Source: Chloroflexota bacterium
GTDB lineage: Bacteria > Chloroflexota > UBA6077 > CF-72
Direction of reading: 5' to 3'
Length of the DNA: 12,922 nucleotides
Assembly: GCA_019247135.1 (NCBI GenBank)
Contig: JAFAPL010000548.1
Span: forward strand, 1 to 12,922
Shown here piece after piece: positions 1-7,454 of the stretch. The notes beneath the pieces were generated by a model that saw nothing but the letters and a program-made list of their open reading frames with translations, ran no database searches and had not been told where the DNA came from. How positions within the stretch are numbered: position 1 is the first letter of the stretch; each line of letters starts with the position of its first letter. A program made the translations under genes and the position numbers.

Positions 1-1196
1 ATGGCGTCCGCACCGACGCCATCCAGGAAATTCGAGCGGCGAGTCCGTTGGAATCGCAGACCCAGGGCATACAACCCTGGAGTGGGCGTAATTCCGCCCG
101 TGTGTATCAGCTCCCGATCTGCGTTGAGCACCGGTACGTCCAGCCACTGGTAGTCACGGCGGTAGCCGGTGGCCCAGATGACCGTCGATACTCCAGCGTC
201 GCGGAGATCCAGACAGCGCGCGGAATCCGCCGAGTGAAGTGGAACGGGCGGCTCTGAGGGAAGAACTCGTTCGGGCAGGCGGTTGGCCTCAATATATCGA
301 TCGATGCGCGTCAGCACGCGGCACAATCGCTCGTCCGCGGCTGAGGTCGTGCGAGGCAGGTCATCGGCGAAATGCGCCCTCCGCCCATCGACGAACTGCA
401 AGCGACCGAGCAGGCTCACGCCATCGGCCGCGAGTGTCGGCAAGTCGACGTCGGCGCAGTCGGAGCGGCCGATCAACTGCATGGACGGCTCGCGCGGGCC
501 ATCCGTGGGCGACGGGATGTCGTCGATGCGTCGATCGAGTGTGCCGGTCCGTTCCAGCCACCAGAAGATGTCGCGACCTCGATACCGACGCGGCACGCGC
601 GAGTGTCGGCCAACCGCGATATACACGGGGCGTCCAGCGCGGCGCAGCTCGTAAGCGAGCTGTACACCGGTAGCGGAGGCGCCCACCACGAGCACTCCAC
701 CGTCGCGCAGCTGCTCCGGGCGTCGGTAGTGAGTCGGCGTGATCTGGTCGATGGACGGATGGAGATGTCTGGCCAGTGCCGGTATCGCCGGCCGTTGACT
801 CCAGCCGGTCGCGATGATCACATTGCTCGCACGCCAGACTTCACGGTTGGACACGACCTCGAATTGGGCGCCACTCCGCCGGACCTGTTCCACGATGGTG
901 TGCTGGTGCAACGGAGCGGCGAACGAGCCACCGTACGCCGCCAGAAATGCAGCCGCTTGAGCGGCCGTCATGTAGCCATCTGGCTCTGGGCCGGAGTATG
1001 CCCAGTGTGGTAGACGCGTCATCCAGTTGGGTGTGAGCAGCCGCAGCGAGTCCCAGCTCGCCGAAAGCCACCGCTCGCCTAATCGACCGCGTTCGATCAC
1101 CACATGCTCGTGGTTCGCTGCCGTGAGGAGACGACTGGCGGCAAGACCGGCTTGCCCCGCCCCGATAACGATGGTGTTGGTGTTGGTGTCAGGCAT
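1..1196 (-). CDS. Flavin-containing monooxygenase-like FAD/NAD(P) oxidoreductase (3' end off the left edge)
   Basis: The minus strand stays open from an ATG at 1196 to the window edge, giving 398 complete codons and no stop. The N-terminus carries a Rossmann FAD motif, GAGQAG (G12, G14, G17). A first ATG motif follows at residues 129-131. A second nucleotide-binding motif, GASATG at 172-177, fits the NADPH site of flavin monooxygenases. A late ATGY at 342-345 is the other family hallmark. The last visible residues (NFLDGVGADA) resemble the usual C-terminal end of this family, so probably only a few to some tens of residues are missing. Family members are cytosolic flavoproteins that oxygenate small lipophilic substrates or act as poorly defined oxidoreductases; the substrate cannot be read here. 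The start lies 72 nt after the osmC-like stop on the same strand, with a hairpin between. No strong Shine-Dalgarno is visible. Confidence 0.88.
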   Translation of the reverse strand, partial: MPDTNTNTIVIGAGQAGLAASRLLTAANHEHVVIERGRLGERWLSASWDSLRLLTPNWMTRLPHWAYSGPEPDGYMTAAQAAAFLAAYGGSFAAPLHQHTIVEQVRRSGAQFEVVSNREVWRASNVIIATGWSQRPAIPALARHLHPSIDQITPTHYRRPEQLRDGGVLVVGASATGVQLAYELRRAGRPVYIAVGRHSRVPRRYRGRDIFWWLERTGTLDRRIDDIPSPTDGPREPSMQLIGRSDCADVDLPTLAADGVSLLGRLQFVDGRRAHFADDLPRTTSAADERLCRVLTRIDRYIEANRLPERVLPSEPPVPLHSADSARCLDLRDAGVSTVIWATGYRRDYQWLDVPVLNADRELIHTGGITPTPGLYALGLRFQRTRRSNFLDGVGADA

Positions 1197-1217
1197 GGCG
1201 TACTCGAGGCCCCCGTC

Positions 1218-1246
1218 CAGGAACCGAGCCTGAGGCCCGGTTCCTG
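1218..1246 (-). terminator. Strong hairpin between the OsmC-like and monooxygenase genes
   Basis: Perfect 9-bp outer arms (CAGGAACCG / CGGTTCCTG) enclose one mismatch, a further 3-bp stem (GCC/GGC) and a 3-nt loop. On the minus strand it begins 22 nt after the OsmC-like stop and ends 21 nt before the monooxygenase start. There is no T-run on either side, so it is not a classical intrinsic terminator. It could be a terminator, an attenuator, or an mRNA stabiliser for the upstream message. Confidence 0.45.
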
Positions 1247-1268
1247 GTGAGATGCTTCTCGAATCTGA

Positions 1269-1841
1269 TCAGGCGGCGAGGACGTCGATCGACACCGGCA
1301 CGCCCCTGGTCAGCACGTCGTACACGGCCGAACGCTGGCGGGACTGCTCAACGACCTGGCGCAACTTCTCCGGATCATCACCCTTCACGTCGAAGGTGAC
1401 CTTGATCTGCTCATAGCCGTTGCGGACCTCGGACGAAAGGCCAAGGATGCCGAGCAGATCGATGTTGCCCTCGACCGTGGAGCTGACTTCCGTCAGCTTC
1501 ACGCCGCGCGCCGCGGCGATGTTTGCCACGCCCGCGGTTAGGCAGGCAGCCAACGCATGCAAGAGGAACTCAACCGGTGTCGGACCGTTGTCTTCGCCGA
1601 CAAGAATGGCAGGATGGTCGGCGTCTGCTGAGTGGGCGACTGCATGGTTCATCTCCTGCTGGGCGCCAAAGAAGCCCTGGATCGTGGACTGACTGTGTGT
1701 GCCGGAGACCCAGCGGTTGCTCGTACGGAACTGGAATTTCGCCAGCTCCGGATTAGCCTTGATCGCATCGATCGTCGCAAACAGGGTCGTGGTGTTCACG
1801 CCATTGCGAATGGCGGGGTTGGTCGATGTGGTATCGCTCAC
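1269..1841 (-). CDS. OsmC/Ohr-superfamily protein with a single cysteine
   Basis: A 190-residue OsmC-fold protein. The signature helix region is clear: the GPTPVEFLLHALAACLTAG block carries the family's first conserved cysteine (C100 counted from the chosen start). The second redox cysteine of Ohr/OsmC peroxidases would fall near residue 161, where the sequence reads QRSAVYDVL with no Cys. It is therefore better called an OsmC-superfamily protein than a proven hydroperoxide reductase. The start is GTG at 1841, because a GAGGGAGA purine block lies 11 nt upstream; the reading frame is open further, to an ATG at 1895, but that extension (starting MCASGQPGP) is not family-like. It is cytosolic and is transcribed away from the YflT-like gene, with the monooxygenase gene downstream. 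A 12-bp inverted repeat about 80-120 nt upstream may control it. Confidence 0.87.
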   Translation of the reverse strand: MSDTTSTNPAIRNGVNTTTLFATIDAIKANPELAKFQFRTSNRWVSGTHSQSTIQGFFGAQQEMNHAVAHSADADHPAILVGEDNGPTPVEFLLHALAACLTAGVANIAAARGVKLTEVSSTVEGNIDLLGILGLSSEVRNGYEQIKVTFDVKGDDPEKLRQVVEQSRQRSAVYDVLTRGVPVSIDVLAA

Positions 1842-1922
1842 GTTAGTGTGCGTCTCCCTCTGTCGAATCGGGCCTGGTTGACCCGACGCACACAATGCGG
1901 CACGTCCCCCGCCAGGGAACAG

Positions 1923-1960
1923 GCAAAACTTACATGGCGCAGAACAGTTGCAAGTTTTGC
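1923..1960. promoter_or_regulatory. 12-bp inverted repeat, candidate operator in divergent intergenic region
   Basis: GCAAAACTTACA at 1923-1934 faces TGCAAGTTTTGC at 1949-1960. The arms match at 11 of 12 positions, with a 14-nt spacer and half-site centres 26 bp apart. It lies in the 297-nt gap between the divergent OsmC-like (start 1841) and YflT-like (start 2139) genes. The AT-rich arms stand out against GC-rich surroundings. Position and symmetry suggest the binding site of a dimeric repressor (MarR or HxlR type, for example), but no regulator gene is adjacent. A convincing -35/-10 pair was not found. Confidence 0.45.
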
Positions 1961-2138
1961 TCGTCCGTCCTCCACTGTAGCTGCATGCCGCCCCGACTCG
2001 TTCCCGAGCTGTACTGCTCCGGCAGGTCAGTGATCGCAGTCACCGAATCGCCGCGCCAGCCGCGATGAACGGCCGTGGCTTGCGTGCGACCGACAGCCGA
2101 GGCACCGGATACCTTTAAGTCATCCAGGAGGTCGCATC

Positions 2139-2720
2139 ATGTCCCAACAGAGCCAACAACCGATGCTCGTCCCGGCGCTGTTCGCCAGTAGAGAACGTGT
2201 CGAAGCCGCCGTGGCGGAGCTGCGTCGCTTCGGGATCGCCGAGGGCGATATCGGCGTGGCCGTGCCCGAGCCGGGTCGCTACCAGCACCGCGAGCCCTCC
2301 GACCGCGAGGTCGTGGAAGCGGTAGGCAGAGGTGCCGCAACGGGGGCCCCACTCGGCAGCATCGGCGGTATGGCGCTCGTCGGCCTGACTCTTGGCGAGG
2401 CCGTGGCGCTTGGCGTCGGCGGGCTGCTGGTCGCGGGCATGGGCGGCCTGGTGTGGGGCGGCGTCATCGGCGGACTGGTGGGCGTGATCACCCGCGTCCG
2501 CCGCCGCCCCGAGGAGGACCGCTGGTGCGAGGTCGAGCTCGGGAGCGACGACGCGCTCGTCGTTGTGCGGGTCCGGGACTGGTCCCAGGAGCCCAGGATT
2601 GCCGCGTTGCTCAAGCAGACCGGCGCGCGCGCCGTCCTCGACCAGCTCGCGCTCGATAAGGACTGGCACGAGCTCGAACTGGAGCACCCTTCGGGTCAGG
2701 AGACGCCTCCGCGTCCTTGA
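2139..2720 (+). CDS. YflT / general stress 17M-like membrane-associated protein
   Basis: 193 residues starting at an ATG with an ideal AGGAGG Shine-Dalgarno at 2126-2131 (7-nt spacing). Residues about 9-60 resemble the heat-induced stress protein YflT domain: a strand, a 'SRERVEAAVAELRRFGI' helix, then a second strand (DIGVAVPE). A Gly-rich hydrophobic stretch at about 66-118, dense in GxxxG spacing, probably forms two packed membrane segments or a hairpin. A basic patch (RVRRR) follows. The C-terminal part (about 120-170) is a second small alpha/beta unit (CEVELGSDDALVVVRV). Proteins of this plan are common in Chloroflexota and Actinomycetota and are usually labelled general stress protein; their molecular role is unknown. 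The FNT channel gene follows 143 nt later on the same strand and may be co-transcribed. Confidence 0.75.
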   Translation: MSQQSQQPMLVPALFASRERVEAAVAELRRFGIAEGDIGVAVPEPGRYQHREPSDREVVEAVGRGAATGAPLGSIGGMALVGLTLGEAVALGVGGLLVAGMGGLVWGGVIGGLVGVITRVRRRPEEDRWCEVELGSDDALVVVRVRDWSQEPRIAALLKQTGARAVLDQLALDKDWHELELEHPSGQETPPRP

Positions 2721-2863
2721 CGCGGTCGAGACGCCCGAGCGGGCACTTCATACTGGCACGTTGGTTGCGCCCCTGGAGGTCATGGCAAGCGAGCAATGAC
2801 TTTCTGGCGCGGGTTTCTTGTGTCTGATCGGGCAACGACTACTGGCCCGGGTGCACCGCGACC

Positions 2864-3658
2864 GTGACCGTTACAGAGAACGTGCTCCAGCACGAGCCCG
2901 TCGAGATAGAAGAGCGCGCCGAGGGTCTGGGGTCTGCACGGCTGGACCGTTCCCTCGTCAATATCCTGCTGACGGCTGTCATCGGAGGGGGTGAGGTCTC
3001 GATCGGCGTGCTGGCGTCCATGGCAGTGCTTGGGGCCATCCTGGAAGTCGCCCCGGATGTAAACCTCTACGTACCGCTGGCGCTGGCCGGACTCGTGTTC
3101 CCGATCGGCTTCATCTTTGTGATTCTCGGCCGCTCCGAGCTGTTCACCGAGAACTTCCTCATACCCGTCGTGTCTACCCTCAGAACCGAGAGAGGGCCTG
3201 CGCCTCTGGCGAAGCTCTGGGTGGTCTCCTGCCTCGGAAACATGATCGGCTGTGGCGGAATCGCGGCGCTACTGCTGGTGCCTGAGGCGCTCGGAGAGCC
3301 GATCAGGCAAGGGTACGCCGCCTACACCAACTACAAACTCGGGTTGCCGCTGTACGCGGTCTTCGTATCCGCGCTACTCGCGGGTGGGGTTATGACCACA
3401 TTGACCTGGGCGTTGGTCTCGGTCGAGCATACGGTAGCGCGCATCCTGGTGATCGGCGCAGGTGGGTACGTCTTGATGGCAGCCAACCTGTCACACTCCA
3501 TCGTGAGTGCCTCCGCACTGCTGGTGGGATTCGGCTCGACCCCGCACAGCCTCACGGAGGTTGTGGACTTTCTCATCGTCGCGATCGTTGGCAATCTGAT
3601 CGGCGGGGTGGGCTTCGTCACGCTATTTCGGTTCGCGCAGGCACGCCAGCAGGAATGA
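2864..3658 (+). CDS. Formate/nitrite transporter (FNT) family membrane channel, YfdC-like
   Basis: 264 residues with about six membrane spans. FNT hallmarks are present: SELFTEN at 91-97 in the broken first-half helix, and GN-rich helices CLGNMIG (about 123-129) and VGNLIGG (about 242-248) in the two repeat halves. The region around H211 (AANLSHSIVSASALLVG) aligns by eye with the YfdC branch rather than with the FEH-type motif of FocA/NirC, so H211 is the likely central pore histidine. FNT proteins form pentamers passing small monovalent anions such as formate, nitrite or hydrosulfide; the YfdC branch has no settled substrate. The start is GTG at 2864. The frame upstream is closed by a TGA at 2825 and has no other start codon; no good Shine-Dalgarno is visible. 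The gene ends 19 nt from the convergent permease stop. Confidence 0.85.
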   Translation: MTVTENVLQHEPVEIEERAEGLGSARLDRSLVNILLTAVIGGGEVSIGVLASMAVLGAILEVAPDVNLYVPLALAGLVFPIGFIFVILGRSELFTENFLIPVVSTLRTERGPAPLAKLWVVSCLGNMIGCGGIAALLLVPEALGEPIRQGYAAYTNYKLGLPLYAVFVSALLAGGVMTTLTWALVSVEHTVARILVIGAGGYVLMAANLSHSIVSASALLVGFGSTPHSLTEVVDFLIVAIVGNLIGGVGFVTLFRFAQARQQE

Positions 3659-3665
3659 TGCAGCG

Positions 3666-3679
3666 GAGCCTCAGGGCTC
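3666..3679. terminator. Small hairpin between convergent genes
   Basis: GAGCC and GGCTC form a 5-bp stem around a TCAG loop in the 19-nt gap between the convergent FNT and permease stop codons, just overlapping the permease stop. Location suggests a bidirectional terminator, but the stem is short and no T-run follows. Confidence 0.25.
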
Positions 3680-4535
3680 AAGTGCGCATGCGCGGATCCA
3701 GCGCGTCGCGCAGACCGTCGCCCAGAACGTTCACACTGAGCACCAGCAGCGAAATCGCCAGCCCTGGAAATGTCGCCAGCCACCACGCCTGGCGCAGGAA
3801 CTGGCGCCCGTCGTTCAACATGCCGCCCCACGTCGGCACACTGGCACCAACACCCAGGCCGAGGAACGACAGCGCGGCTTCGGCGATGATCACCGTGCCC
3901 ATCTCCAGTGTGGCCAGCACCAGCACTGGCGCGAGTACGTTGGGCAAGAGGTGCCGCGCGACCACGCGCGCTCCACTCGCACCAACCACGCGCGCGGCGA
4001 GCACGAATTCGCGTTCAGACAGCGAGAGTACTTCGCCACGCACAACCCGACAGTAGCTGACCCACCCGGTCAACACGAGTGCGAGGATCAGGTTGACCAG
4101 GCCCGGGCCGAATGTAGCACTCAATGCGATCGCGAGCACGAGCGAAGGGAAGGCCATCCAGACGTCCAGCAACAACATCAGCAGGGCGTCGGTCCGACCA
4201 CGTGCATACCCGGCGATCGCGCCCAGACCACTGCCCAGCAGTGCGCACAGGCCGACCGTTACCAGACCGACGGTGATCGATACACGCGCTCCAAACACCA
4301 GCCGACTGAAAATGTCGCGCCCCAGATTGTCAGCACCGAGCACGTGCGCACTGGTCTCATCCAGGAAGGCCGGTGCTTTGAAGCGTTCAGTCAGAACCTG
4401 TGCGTCTGGATCATGCGGCGCTAGCAGCGGCGCTGCGATCGCCACCAACACGAACCCGATATAGATGCAGGCCGCGAATGCGGCCGCACGATTACGAGAA
4501 ACGAATCCGCGGGTCGAGGACGTGGTACACGACAT
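3678..4535 (-). CDS. Dipeptide/oligopeptide-type ABC transporter permease (DppC-like)
   Basis: 285 residues, usual length for the family. The N-terminal span (about 18-40) leads into the characteristic periplasmic segment with the GADNLGRDIFSRL motif (67-79). About five further spans follow. The cytoplasmic EAA coupling loop, which docks on the ATPase, is at about 174-199 (EREFVLAARVVGASG... HLLPN). The protein would form the inner-membrane channel with the DppB-like partner encoded immediately upstream. Its ATG at 4535 lies 44 nt inside the partner's coding region in another frame, so the two are probably translationally coupled. It is the last gene of the minus-strand run and no ATPase gene follows. 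Substrate cannot be deduced from the permease; this family carries peptides, nickel chelates, glycosides and opines. Confidence 0.93.
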   Translation of the reverse strand: MSCTTSSTRGFVSRNRAAAFAACIYIGFVLVAIAAPLLAPHDPDAQVLTERFKAPAFLDETSAHVLGADNLGRDIFSRLVFGARVSITVGLVTVGLCALLGSGLGAIAGYARGRTDALLMLLLDVWMAFPSLVLAIALSATFGPGLVNLILALVLTGWVSYCRVVRGEVLSLSEREFVLAARVVGASGARVVARHLLPNVLAPVLVLATLEMGTVIIAEAALSFLGLGVGASVPTWGGMLNDGRQFLRQAWWLATFPGLAISLLVLSVNVLGDGLRDALDPRMRT

Positions 4536-5499
4536 CCGTCAGCACGTTGAATACGATGCGCGTGAGCGCAAAGCACAGCACAATGCCTTCGAGCAGGAAA
4601 TAATCGCGGGCGCCGATCGCCTGTACGGTTAGCCGGCCAATTCCTGGCCACGCGAAAATGGTCTCGATCACCACGGCTCCCCCCAACAACGTACCGGCTT
4701 GAATCCCCACGACCGTGACCACCGAAAGTAGCGCATTGCGCAGCATGTGCCGGAGGATCACCACACGCTCGGCGAGACCCTTCGAGCGAGCACAGGTGAT
4801 GTACTCCTGACGGGTGACTTCGAGCATGCTCGAGCGCATCATCCGCGTGGTAACCGCCGCGAGCGAGGTTCCGAGGACCAATGCCGGCATGATCAGGTGC
4901 GCCAGGGTATCCTGCAGTGCGTCTCCATTGGCCGTGAGAACGCTGTCCAGAAGGTAGAATCCGGTGACCGGTTGGAGGTCTGCGTTGTAGTCGATTCGAC
5001 CGGATGCCGGCAACCAGTTGAGCGTCACCGAAAACATCAGCACCAGCAGGATCCCGATCCAGAAGCCTGGCATTGAGACACCGAGGACGGCAAGCAACAG
5101 CCCCAGCCGGTCGATCGGACCATGGTGATGAATGGCGGCGAGAACTCCGATTGGCAGCGCGATCACGAGCGCGATGAGGAGACTGCACACCGCCAGCTCG
5201 ATGGTCGCCGGCAACGCGTCAAGAATGACTGGCAGGACGGGCTGTTGGAGCATGAACGAGCGTCCGAAATCGCCCGTGAGCAGATGCGTCATGTAGCTGA
5301 CGTATTGCGCTGGCAAGGGCGCATCCAGACCCCACTCCGCGCGCAAACGCTGCAGGTCCGCCGCGGAGGTCCCCTCGCCCTGCAGCATGATCGCGACTGG
5401 ATCGCCGGGCACCAGGCGAATCAGCACGAACGTCAGCAGCGACACGCCGAACAGCACCGGCACCAGCAGCAGCGCGCGCCGCAGCAGGTACCTCAGCAT
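4492..5499 (-). CDS. Dipeptide/oligopeptide-type ABC transporter permease (DppB-like)
   Basis: 335 residues. It opens with the classic N-terminal span MLRYLLRRALLLVPVLFGVS and the RLVPGDP motif near residue 30, followed by the periplasmic region with LPAQYVSYMTHLLTGDFGRS, typical of the DppB/OppB family. The EAA loop is at about 230-255 (RQEYITCARSKG... HMLRN), and the C-terminus ends in the usual DPRIR. It starts 7 nt after the stop of the binding-protein gene and overlaps the DppC-like start by 44 nt. All three transporter genes are thus tightly packed and very likely co-transcribed. No frameshift or missing segment is seen. It pairs with the DppC-like protein as the heterodimeric membrane channel. 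Confidence 0.94.
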   Translation of the reverse strand: MLRYLLRRALLLVPVLFGVSLLTFVLIRLVPGDPVAIMLQGEGTSAADLQRLRAEWGLDAPLPAQYVSYMTHLLTGDFGRSFMLQQPVLPVILDALPATIELAVCSLLIALVIALPIGVLAAIHHHGPIDRLGLLLAVLGVSMPGFWIGILLVLMFSVTLNWLPASGRIDYNADLQPVTGFYLLDSVLTANGDALQDTLAHLIMPALVLGTSLAAVTTRMMRSSMLEVTRQEYITCARSKGLAERVVILRHMLRNALLSVVTVVGIQAGTLLGGAVVIETIFAWPGIGRLTVQAIGARDYFLLEGIVLCFALTRIVFNVLTDVVYHVLDPRIRFS

Positions 5500-5506
5500 G
5501 CCCCGC

Positions 5507-7084
5507 TTAGCCTACGGACACTTTGTTGAGAAACATGTATGCATCGGCGCGTGGGACGAAGCCTTTCACCGTGGATCGTGCTGCCGCGAGCGACGTCGGC
5601 TGCCACAGAAAGATCCACGGTGCATCATTCACGATGCTCTTGTAGATGCCCGTGAGCAACTGCTTGCGCTGATCAAAATCGAAGGTGAAACGTGCATCGT
5701 CGATCTGCTTGTCGAGATCAGGCCGCGAATACCAGGTGTCCTTGAACTGCTCCCGTTGGCTGGAAGAGAAGTGACGATAAAACGTCACCGCGCCGTCGGC
5801 GGCCGAATCACCCCAGTTGTTCAGGTACATCTCACAGTCACCGTTGTTGATCTTGGTGGTGAGCGCACCAAGCTCCATCACGTTCACCGTGATAGTGACG
5901 CCCAACGCTTTCAACTGACCGGCGAGCGCCTCAGCGATCTCTTTCATTGGCGCGGTAGTGTCCATCGTGGCTGAGAATCCGGACTCCGCCCCGCCCTCCT
6001 TGAGCAGCGCCCTCGCCTTGTCCAGGTCGAAGGTGTACGTGACGCTCGGGTCGTAACCGCGCGATTCAGGGAACAACGGGCCGGAGATCGGGACCGCCAG
6101 GCCGGCGATCACACTGTTGATGAGACTGGACTTGTCGACCGCGTAGTTCATTGCCTGGCGAACCTGAACCGAGTCCATCGGCTTGAGTTTGTTGTTCAGA
6201 CCGACGTAGTGGACCGTGGTACTCGGCGCGGTGAGCGCCTGCAGGTTCGGGTTAGATTTTACTTGAGAAAACGATGCGGGCGGGACTTCGGCGGCAATAT
6301 CGATGCCGCCGGACTCCAACTCGGCCATCATCGTGGACGGATCCGCGATCGGGCGGAAGATCAGTGTCTGGACGAGCGGCGCGCCTTCCCAGTAGTTCGC
6401 GTTGGCGGTGAGTACGACCCGCTCGTTCTTGCGCCACTCCTGAAACTTGAACGGACCCGCGCCGATCGGCTTTTGAAAGAAGGCGTCGCCCTGGGCTTTG
6501 ACCAGCGCCGCGGGTGTGATGGAGTGGTAATTCAAGTATACCAACGTAAGCGGATCAGGTTGCTTCGTGTGCACGATCACGGTCGAGTCGTCGGGCGCCT
6601 CGGTCGCCGCAACCATGTCCAACAATCCTGCACGCGGCGCTTTCAGCGCCGGGTCAAGCGTCCGGTCGTAGCTGAATTTGACGTCTCCAGCAGTCACCGG
6701 ATTGCCGTCGTGGAACTTTGCGTTGCTACGCATCTTCAAGCGATAGGTGGTGTTGTCGACCACCTCCCACGACTCCGCGAGTCGGCCTTGCGGCTGTAAA
6801 TCGTCGGTGCGGTGAACGAGCGAGTCGTACAGCATCTGGTGGATGTTTTGCGTCTGGCGAGCGCGGTACATGATCGGGTCGAGCGTGACCATGTCAGCCG
6901 TCTGAGCGACAACCAGTTGCGAGCGCGCAGGCGGGGCAGGCGCCTGGCCGGTGGCGGCCGCCGCCGGCGCACTCGTCGGCCCGGGCGCGGCACTCGGCGC
7001 TCGGGCGCATGCCGACAGTGCCAGGGTCCCGACGACCCCGCTTCCAATTCGCAATAGAGCTCGCCGTGAAATCCGGTAGGCCAT
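5507..7084 (-). CDS. Extracellular solute-binding lipoprotein, peptide/nickel (SBP family 5) type
   Basis: 525 residues. The ATG at 7084 is chosen because a GGGGGGAG Shine-Dalgarno sits 7 nt upstream and the protein then begins with a proper signal: SRRALLR (twin-arginine-like), a hydrophobic core and the lipobox ALSAC with C26 as the lipidation site. Starting further upstream would bury the signal and overlap DUF4387. After C26 comes an Ala/Pro/Gly-rich linker to about residue 60, common in Chloroflexota lipoproteins. The rest is a family 5 binding domain, with DMVTLDPIMYRARQT, LAESWEVVDNTTYRLKMR, KFHDGNPVTAGDVKFSYDR and QPIGAGPFK-like blocks. It would be anchored outside the cytoplasmic membrane and hand substrate to the two permeases downstream. 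It lies 4 nt after the DUF4387 stop, which links transport to that pathway. The ligand is unknown. Confidence 0.93.
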   Translation of the reverse strand: MAYRISRRALLRIGSGVVGTLALSACARAPSAAPGPTSAPAAAATGQAPAPPARSQLVVAQTADMVTLDPIMYRARQTQNIHQMLYDSLVHRTDDLQPQGRLAESWEVVDNTTYRLKMRSNAKFHDGNPVTAGDVKFSYDRTLDPALKAPRAGLLDMVAATEAPDDSTVIVHTKQPDPLTLVYLNYHSITPAALVKAQGDAFFQKPIGAGPFKFQEWRKNERVVLTANANYWEGAPLVQTLIFRPIADPSTMMAELESGGIDIAAEVPPASFSQVKSNPNLQALTAPSTTVHYVGLNNKLKPMDSVQVRQAMNYAVDKSSLINSVIAGLAVPISGPLFPESRGYDPSVTYTFDLDKARALLKEGGAESGFSATMDTTAPMKEIAEALAGQLKALGVTITVNVMELGALTTKINNGDCEMYLNNWGDSAADGAVTFYRHFSSSQREQFKDTWYSRPDLDKQIDDARFTFDFDQRKQLLTGIYKSIVNDAPWIFLWQPTSLAAARSTVKGFVPRADAYMFLNKVSVG

Positions 7085-7088
7085 ACCT

Positions 7089-7454
7089 TCACTCCCCCCG
7101 AGCCGCGCCAGGCAACGGCATGTGCTCGTCCCACGGAATGGGGATCTCCAGCAGCGGGACGTACTGCTGGCAGCCGTACACGTCCGCATCGCCTACGTCA
7201 CCACTCGAAAATGGCCGGCGTATGGAGATCTTGATCGCGGTGCCGGGGCGATACTCCACGAATTGAAAAATGCGCTCCGGTGGGATGCCGTACAGTGCCG
7301 CGACCGACTCCTTCGTGATCGCCCCCGATTCGACTACCCACTCGTATGTTTCGGGTTCGTCGAAGATGATGTCCATCGTGTAGTAATGGGCGCCGGCGTT
7401 CTTGCTGCGGATGGTGCGCGCCAGACGGTGCAGCGGGACATACGTGCGGCCCAT
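7089..7454 (-). CDS. DUF4387 family protein
   Basis: 121 residues matching the DUF4387 pattern along almost its full length: LARTIRSKNAGAHYYTMDIIF near the N-terminus, LYGIPPERIF in the middle, then AIKISIRRP and DVYGCQQYVPLLEIPIP near the end. The protein is small, soluble and has no signal sequence. DUF4387 genes are typically found next to AtuA-family genes, as here. Its ATG overlaps the AtuA-like stop in a TGATG arrangement (1-nt overlap), which predicts translational coupling and near-equal production, consistent with two subunits of one enzyme. The biochemical function is not known to me. The stop codon sits inside the spacer before the binding-protein start. Confidence 0.88.
   Translation of the reverse strand: MGRTYVPLHRLARTIRSKNAGAHYYTMDIIFDEPETYEWVVESGAITKESVAALYGIPPERIFQFVEYRPGTAIKISIRRPFSSGDVGDADVYGCQQYVPLLEIPIPWDEHMPLPGAARGE

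Noticed and set aside
372..1013. Long plus-strand reading frame of over 200 codons
   Set aside because: It lies opposite the clear flavoprotein coding frame, has Arg/His/Asp-rich composition and no family resemblance. It is a shadow frame of GC-rich coding DNA.
4421..5188. Minus-strand reading frame of 255 codons inside the DppB-like gene
   Set aside because: It is a second frame of the same strand within an unmistakable permease gene and is Arg/Pro/His-rich.
7085..7189. Upstream extension of the binding-protein gene by 35 codons
   Set aside because: It would overlap DUF4387 and place the signal peptide internally. The ATG at 7084 has a strong ribosome site and a proper lipoprotein signal.
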